From NCBI GenBank assembly GCA_023431205.1, contig JAEYXQ010000170.1, forward strand, positions 1 to 24,505: a stretch of 24,505 bases of DNA, given 5' to 3'. The notes under the pieces are model-generated. The model had not been told where the DNA came from. It ran no database searches and worked only from the letters and a program-made list of their open reading frames with translations. The stretch is from Pseudomonadota bacterium. GTDB lineage: Bacteria; Pseudomonadota; Alphaproteobacteria; Rhizobiales; Devosiaceae. This document shows positions 22,735-24,505 of the stretch, piece by piece (positions within the stretch are counted from its first letter, which is position 1; the number at the start of each line of letters is the position of its first letter). A program made the translations under genes and the position numbers.

Positions 22735-23205
22735 TCAGCAGATCGCGATCACTTCCTCGTCGCTCATGCGGCCGGGCACGATGGTGAGCGGGATCGGCAG
22801 GGCGTTGGAGCGGGCGGCGAAGTGCGTGACCAGGGGGCCGGGCCCCTCGCCCGAGGTGGAGGCAGCCAGAACGAGAATGGCGATGTCGGGATCCTTGCCG
22901 ATGATGCGCTCGATCTCGCCAGTTGCTTCGCCCTCCCGGATCACCGTTTCAGCGCGAACGCCGCCAATGTCGCGGATCCGGGCGAGGCGAGCATCGAGAT
23001 TGCGCTCGGCCTCTTCCACCGCTTCGGCACGCAAGACATCCTCGACGCCGAGGCCGATGAATTCGGGCTTGGCCACCACACTCATCAGCACCACGGTGCC
23101 GCCGGTGCGCTTGACCCGATAGGCGGCGAAGGTCAGGGCCCGTTCGCATTCCTCGGTTTCGTCGATGACGACGAGGAACTTGCGTTTGTATTCGGTGTCG
23201 TACAT
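22735..23205 (-). CDS. universal stress protein (UspA family)
   Basis: This is a 156-residue single-domain universal stress protein, cytosolic and probably dimeric. KFLVVIDETEECERALTFAAYRVKRTGGTVVLMSVV is the typical first strand, helix and strand. The C-terminal part DIAILVLAASTSGEGPGPLVTHFA, followed by LPIPLTIVP, holds the nucleotide-binding loop in a somewhat altered form. GGAGG precedes the ATG. It starts 12 bp after the trpS stop and is likely cotranscribed with it. Confidence 0.92.
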   Translation of the reverse strand: MYDTEYKRKFLVVIDETEECERALTFAAYRVKRTGGTVVLMSVVAKPEFIGLGVEDVLRAEAVEEAERNLDARLARIRDIGGVRAETVIREGEATGEIERIIGKDPDIAILVLAASTSGEGPGPLVTHFAARSNALPIPLTIVPGRMSDEEVIAIC

Positions 23206-23217
23206 CGCCGCCTCCGG

Positions 23218-24258
23218 TTAGCGGATGAAGCCTACGATCGCGCGGACGTCCACCATGGTTGCCTCGGCAATGGCGCGGGCCCGCTCGGCGCCGTCACGCA
23301 GGATGGCATCGATGGTCTCGGGATCGTCGAGAAGGCGCTTCATCTCGCCCTGAATGGGCGAGAGCACCGACACGGCGAGATCGGCCAGCGCCGGCTTGAA
23401 CTTGCCCCAGCCCTGCCCGCCAAACTCGGCCAACACGTCGGCCTTGGTCTTGTCGCTGAGCGCGGCGTAGATGCCGACCAGATTGTCCGCTTCGGGACGG
23501 TTCGAGAGGCCATCCACATCGGTCGGCAGTTCGGCCGGGTCGGTGGTGGCCTTCTTGATCTTCCTGGCGATGGTGTCGGCGTCATCGAGCAGAGAGATGC
23601 GTGACTGGTCGGAGGGGTCCGACTTGCTCATCTTCTTGGTGCCGTCCCGAAGGCTCATGATGCGGGTGGCAGGACCGGCGATCAGCGGTTCGGTGACCGG
23701 GAAGAAGGCGCCTTCCTCGTCGCCGGCATTCTGGGCAGCGATGGAGTCGCGATAGTCGTTGTTGAACTTGATGGCGATGTCGCGCGTCAGTTCAAGATGC
23801 TGCTTCTGGTCGTCGCCAACCGGCACATGCGTTGCCTTGTAGAGCAGGATGTCGGCTGCCATCAGCGAGGGATAGGCGAACAGGCCCAGCGAGACGTTCT
23901 CGCTGTTCTTGCCGGCCTTGTCCTTGAATTGGGTCATCCGGGCCATCCAGCCCATGCGCGCCACGCAGTTGAACACCCAGGCCAGTTCGGCGTGCTGGAT
24001 CACCTGCGATTGGTTGAAGACGATCGAACGCTTCGGATCGACGCCAGCGGCGACAAAGGCGGCGGCCACTTCACGGGTGGCACGGCGGAGGTCATCGGGC
24101 TCCTGCCGGACGGTGATCGCGTGCATGTCGACCACGCAATAAATCGTCTCATGCGTCTCCTGCAGCGGCACGAAGCGGCGGATCGCGCCAAGATAGTTGC
24201 CGAGATGGAGATCGCCCGAGGGCTGGATTCCCGAAAACACGCGGGGAGTAAACGTCAT
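23218..24258 (-). CDS. trpS: tryptophanyl-tRNA synthetase
   Basis: This cytosolic class I synthetase charges tRNA-Trp (EC 6.1.1.2). The 346 residues are of normal bacterial length. The HIGH-type motif is HLGN (18-21) in GIQPSGDLHLGNYLGA. The MSLRDGTKKMSKSDPSD segment holds KMSKS at 209-213. YCVVDMHAIT and the DQKQHLELTRDIA motif are family hallmarks. It lies 52 bp downstream of the murJ end and ahead of the stress-protein gene. Confidence 0.98.
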   Translation of the reverse strand: MTFTPRVFSGIQPSGDLHLGNYLGAIRRFVPLQETHETIYCVVDMHAITVRQEPDDLRRATREVAAAFVAAGVDPKRSIVFNQSQVIQHAELAWVFNCVARMGWMARMTQFKDKAGKNSENVSLGLFAYPSLMAADILLYKATHVPVGDDQKQHLELTRDIAIKFNNDYRDSIAAQNAGDEEGAFFPVTEPLIAGPATRIMSLRDGTKKMSKSDPSDQSRISLLDDADTIARKIKKATTDPAELPTDVDGLSNRPEADNLVGIYAALSDKTKADVLAEFGGQGWGKFKPALADLAVSVLSPIQGEMKRLLDDPETIDAILRDGAERARAIAEATMVDVRAIVGFIR

Positions 24259-24310
24259 GCTCTGAAGTCTCGCTGCTGTGCCGCCTGTTTATCGTCCCGC
24301 GCGGCAAACG

Positions 24311-24505
24311 TCACCCCCGCCGTAGCCGCCGGAGCAGCAGGCCGAGCCGCTGGGCGCCGCTGACGTGCACCAGGGTGAAGTAGGTGACGACACCGAATGC
24401 GATCAGGACAGCGAGGACCAGTCCCTGGTGCCAGAGGGCGACACCGGGCGCCAGATGCGGCGCCCCGCGCTGCGATAGGAGATAGAGGGCCCCGCCCATC
24501 AGGGC
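24311..24505 (-). CDS. murJ: C-terminal end of lipid II flippase MurJ (cut by window edge)
   Basis: The last 64 codons of a membrane protein run in from the right edge. The visible end has a hydrophobic helix (HQGLVLAVLIAFGVVTYFTLVHVSGA) and a basic tail (QRLGLLLRRLRRG), as in the last helix of MurJ/MviN. The sequence alone is too short for certainty. The call leans on the murJ-trpS gene order common in Hyphomicrobiales. Confidence 0.65.
   Translation of the reverse strand, partial: ALMGGALYLLSQRGAPHLAPGVALWHQGLVLAVLIAFGVVTYFTLVHVSGAQRLGLLLRRLRRG

Overview
The window looks like chromosomal DNA of a GC-rich alphaproteobacterium, most likely Hyphomicrobiales (Rhizobiales); a Devosia-like lineage is a guess. 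Supporting signs are the murJ-trpS-universal stress protein-nfuA order at the right end, a palindrome of the Irr (iron control element) type in front of nfuA, and FNR/FixK-type boxes. The organism appears able to respire at low oxygen and to reduce nitrite.

Left part (1-8203), micro-oxic and nitrite respiration. It holds the 5' part of ccoN (cbb3 oxidase subunit I, leaving the window), an Rrf2/NsrR-like Fe-S regulator divergent from it, an unrecognised ORF that may carry a frameshift, gdhA, an EamA transporter, and a copper block: pseudoazurin, an AniA-like nirK and a YcnI-like periplasmic copper protein. An FNR-type dyad lies in front of ccoN and another in front of the pseudoazurin gene, so both arms probably answer to low oxygen or nitric oxide. 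gdhA, the EamA gene and the AT-richer spacers look like insertions between the respiratory genes.

Scar region (8204-9362). No intact gene is visible. It contains two remnants without start codons, one DUF4189-like on + and one SNase-like on -, and a 32-bp near-palindrome.

Central part (9363-19713), a self-contained catabolic locus. It has an L-xylulose-reductase-like SDR, a SorC/LsrR-type regulator, a 2-hydroxyacid dehydrogenase, an LsrK-like FGGY kinase, and a stand-alone aldolase that matches only the aldolase half of RhaD/Adh fusion enzymes. Convergent to these lies a transporter operon: binding protein, double ATPase, permease, VOC protein. The catabolic and transport operons carry the same operator in front: two 12-mers related to GTTATAAATATC in direct orientation, 18 bp apart, sharing a 14-bp exact match. 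This defines a two-operon regulon, very likely of the adjacent SorC protein. The substrate (a sugar, polyol or deoxysugar) cannot be named from sequence, and I do not recognise the whole combination as a described pathway.

Right part (20165-24505), housekeeping. It holds a lipoprotein L,D-transpeptidase, a class I glutamine amidotransferase, nfuA-like, a DUF3817 membrane protein, a universal stress protein, trpS and the 3' end of murJ. The spacer between the convergent transpeptidase and amidotransferase genes is one long inverted repeat. I saw no rRNA, tRNA, CRISPR array, intact insertion sequence or prophage.
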